This document shows positions 63,141-64,000 of a stretch of DNA of 64,000 nt, one piece after another. The position numbers and the translations under genes were made by a program. The notes beneath the pieces are model-generated. The model saw nothing but the letters and a program-made list of their open reading frames with translations, was not told the DNA's origin and did no database searches. The number at the start of each line of letters is the position of its first letter. Within the stretch, counting starts at the first letter, position 1. The DNA is from an uncultured Geobacteraceae bacterium. GTDB taxonomy: Bacteria; Desulfobacterota; Desulfuromonadia; Geobacterales; Pseudopelobacteraceae. The stretch covers positions 16,001 to 80,000 of the forward strand of contig CAINRC010000065.1 of the NCBI GenBank assembly GCA_903852495.1, written 5' to 3'.

Positions 63141-64000
63141 GTTCCCTCTTCACGCCGATACAGCATGGCAACCCACTCGCCTGCACGCATCGTGCTGCAG
63201 TATGTAAGTGTAGGAGAATCGAAACCCCGCCGGACAAGATCCTCTTTTTCCGCAAGAATTCCGGAAAGAATCAACGAGCCGCCTGAATGCAACCGGTCAG
63301 TGAGGCATGGGGCAAGACGCACCAGTTCTTCTGCCAGAATGTTGGCAAGAATAACATCGAAATTCTCCAAAAGGGCTTCCAGTGGAGTGATGCCGCATTC
63401 AATGGCATTTGAAAGATGATTAAGAGCCAGGTTTTCCCGCGCCACTTCCACCGCATCCGGGTCTATATCAAGTGCCAGTATGCGACCAGCCCCCAACAGA
63501 CTCGCTGCCATGGCAAGTATTCCTGAACCGGTGCCGAGATCAAGAAGTGACGGGGCAGTCGGTGCATCACGACGCTCCATCGTATCTTCCAAAAGTTCCA
63601 GACAGAGTCGTGTAGTTTCGTGACCGCCGGTACCAAAAGCCATGCCGGGGTCAATGCGGATCACAAGATCACCGGGGATCTCTGTTGATTCCTCCCATGT
63701 AGGGACAATTAGAAGCCGTTTGCCGACGCGGAGCGGCTTAAAGTGAACTTTCCAACTGCTGCTCCAATCTTCGGCATTAACCGCTGAAATCGTCGGAGGG
63801 ATAAAACAGGAAGTTGCGTTACGGAGGGACAGTTCTGCCAAATAGGATTCAAGCTCCTGCATTTTGGACAAAGGATCAGTATCGGCGGGGAGATACGCTT
63901 TTATTACAACACGAATGGAATCAGGAATCTCGGTAGTCGAGAAGGCGTCAACGTTCAGGTTATCAACACAAACGCCGGCACCGGTGAGTGACGTTAAAAA
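63137..64000 (-). CDS. prmA: Ribosomal protein L11 methyltransferase, 5' end outside window
   Basis: 288 codons are visible; the frame stays open through base 64000, and the N-terminal PrmA domain (DSIRVVIKAYLPADTD and upstream) continues out of the window. The catalytic part has RIDPGMAFGTGGHETTRLCLEL, LLDLGTGSGILAMAA and ILANILAEELVRLAPCL. It trimethylates L11. The ATG at 63871 is internal. Followed by rsmE in overlap. Confidence 0.95.
   Translation of the reverse strand, partial: FLTSLTGAGVCVDNLNVDAFSTTEIPDSIRVVIKAYLPADTDPLSKMQELESYLAELSLRNATSCFIPPTISAVNAEDWSSSWKVHFKPLRVGKRLLIVPTWEESTEIPGDLVIRIDPGMAFGTGGHETTRLCLELLEDTMERRDAPTAPSLLDLGTGSGILAMAASLLGAGRILALDIDPDAVEVARENLALNHLSNAIECGITPLEALLENFDVILANILAEELVRLAPCLTDRLHSGGSLILSGILAEKEDLVRRGFDSPTLTYCSTMRAGEWVAMLYRREEGT

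Overview
The window looks like a chromosomal segment of an anaerobic Desulfuromonadia/Geobacter-type bacterium (Desulfobacterota). This is inferred from the anaerobic cobalamin genes (cbiC, cbiD, cbiMNQO), a complete hdrCBA-floxDCBA electron-bifurcation operon, a TupABC tungstate importer, many PAS/GAF/HD-GYP signalling proteins, and short palindromic repeats of the kind common in Geobacter-like genomes. No rRNA operon, CRISPR array, insertion sequence or phage structural gene was seen. Genes are dense on both strands, often with ATGA-type overlaps.

Layout. 1-2383: end of a cobalamin gene run (cbiC partial, cbiD with a palindrome inserted in frame) and an M23 peptidase. 2423-7273: one apparent transcription unit of GAF histidine kinase, receiver protein and GAF-HD-GYP protein, followed by a phage-like lysis set (M15 peptidase, 3-TM holin, small HExxH protein) and a terminator. 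7333-15101: a TIM-barrel protein and a K+ channel, a divergent GntR regulator, ispD, a receiver-kinase hybrid, a DsbC-like protein and a Cache/PAS kinase. 15133-22774: the hdr-flox operon read leftwards; each flox junction holds the same long inverted-repeat element and the hdrB/hdrC junction holds a different one. 23029-33943: threonine aldolase with a coupled microprotein, L,D-transpeptidase, hemB, an OmpA-like porin, rnpB, a zinc-ribbon coiled-coil protein, a Nif3 protein, a CAU tRNA, a lysine-less EF-P (EfpL type), queF and larA. 34032-41272: a large 991-residue glutamate dehydrogenase, a crotonase-cobO-B12 domain-crotonase operon, and a second small gdhA. 41289-46226: a Sir2 deacetylase, tupABC with a leader hairpin, and an aldehyde dehydrogenase. 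46227-46831: an AT-rich gene-free stretch. 46832-51893: a CbiM-PDGLE protein, then a cobalamin riboswitch controlling cbiMNQO, with hldD overlapping its end. 51980-56160: meaB, two small membrane-associated proteins, mltD and a membrane TPR-like protein. 56224-64000: a PDZ/radical-SAM-like protein, an AI-2E family permease, the classic mutL-miaA-hfq block, a zinc-ribbon protein, rsmE and prmA (cut by the window end).

Functional links. B12 recurs: synthesis (cbiC, cbiD), cobalt import under a B12 riboswitch, adenosylation (cobO), a B12-binding mutase domain, and the mutase chaperone meaB. Redox and energy metabolism is represented by Hdr-Flox, two glutamate dehydrogenases, aldehyde dehydrogenase and tungstate uptake. 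The most unusual assemblies are the signalling-plus-lysis cassette at 2.4-7.3 kb, which resembles the parts list of a type 10 (holin/endolysin) secretion system, and the repeat-packed flox operon.
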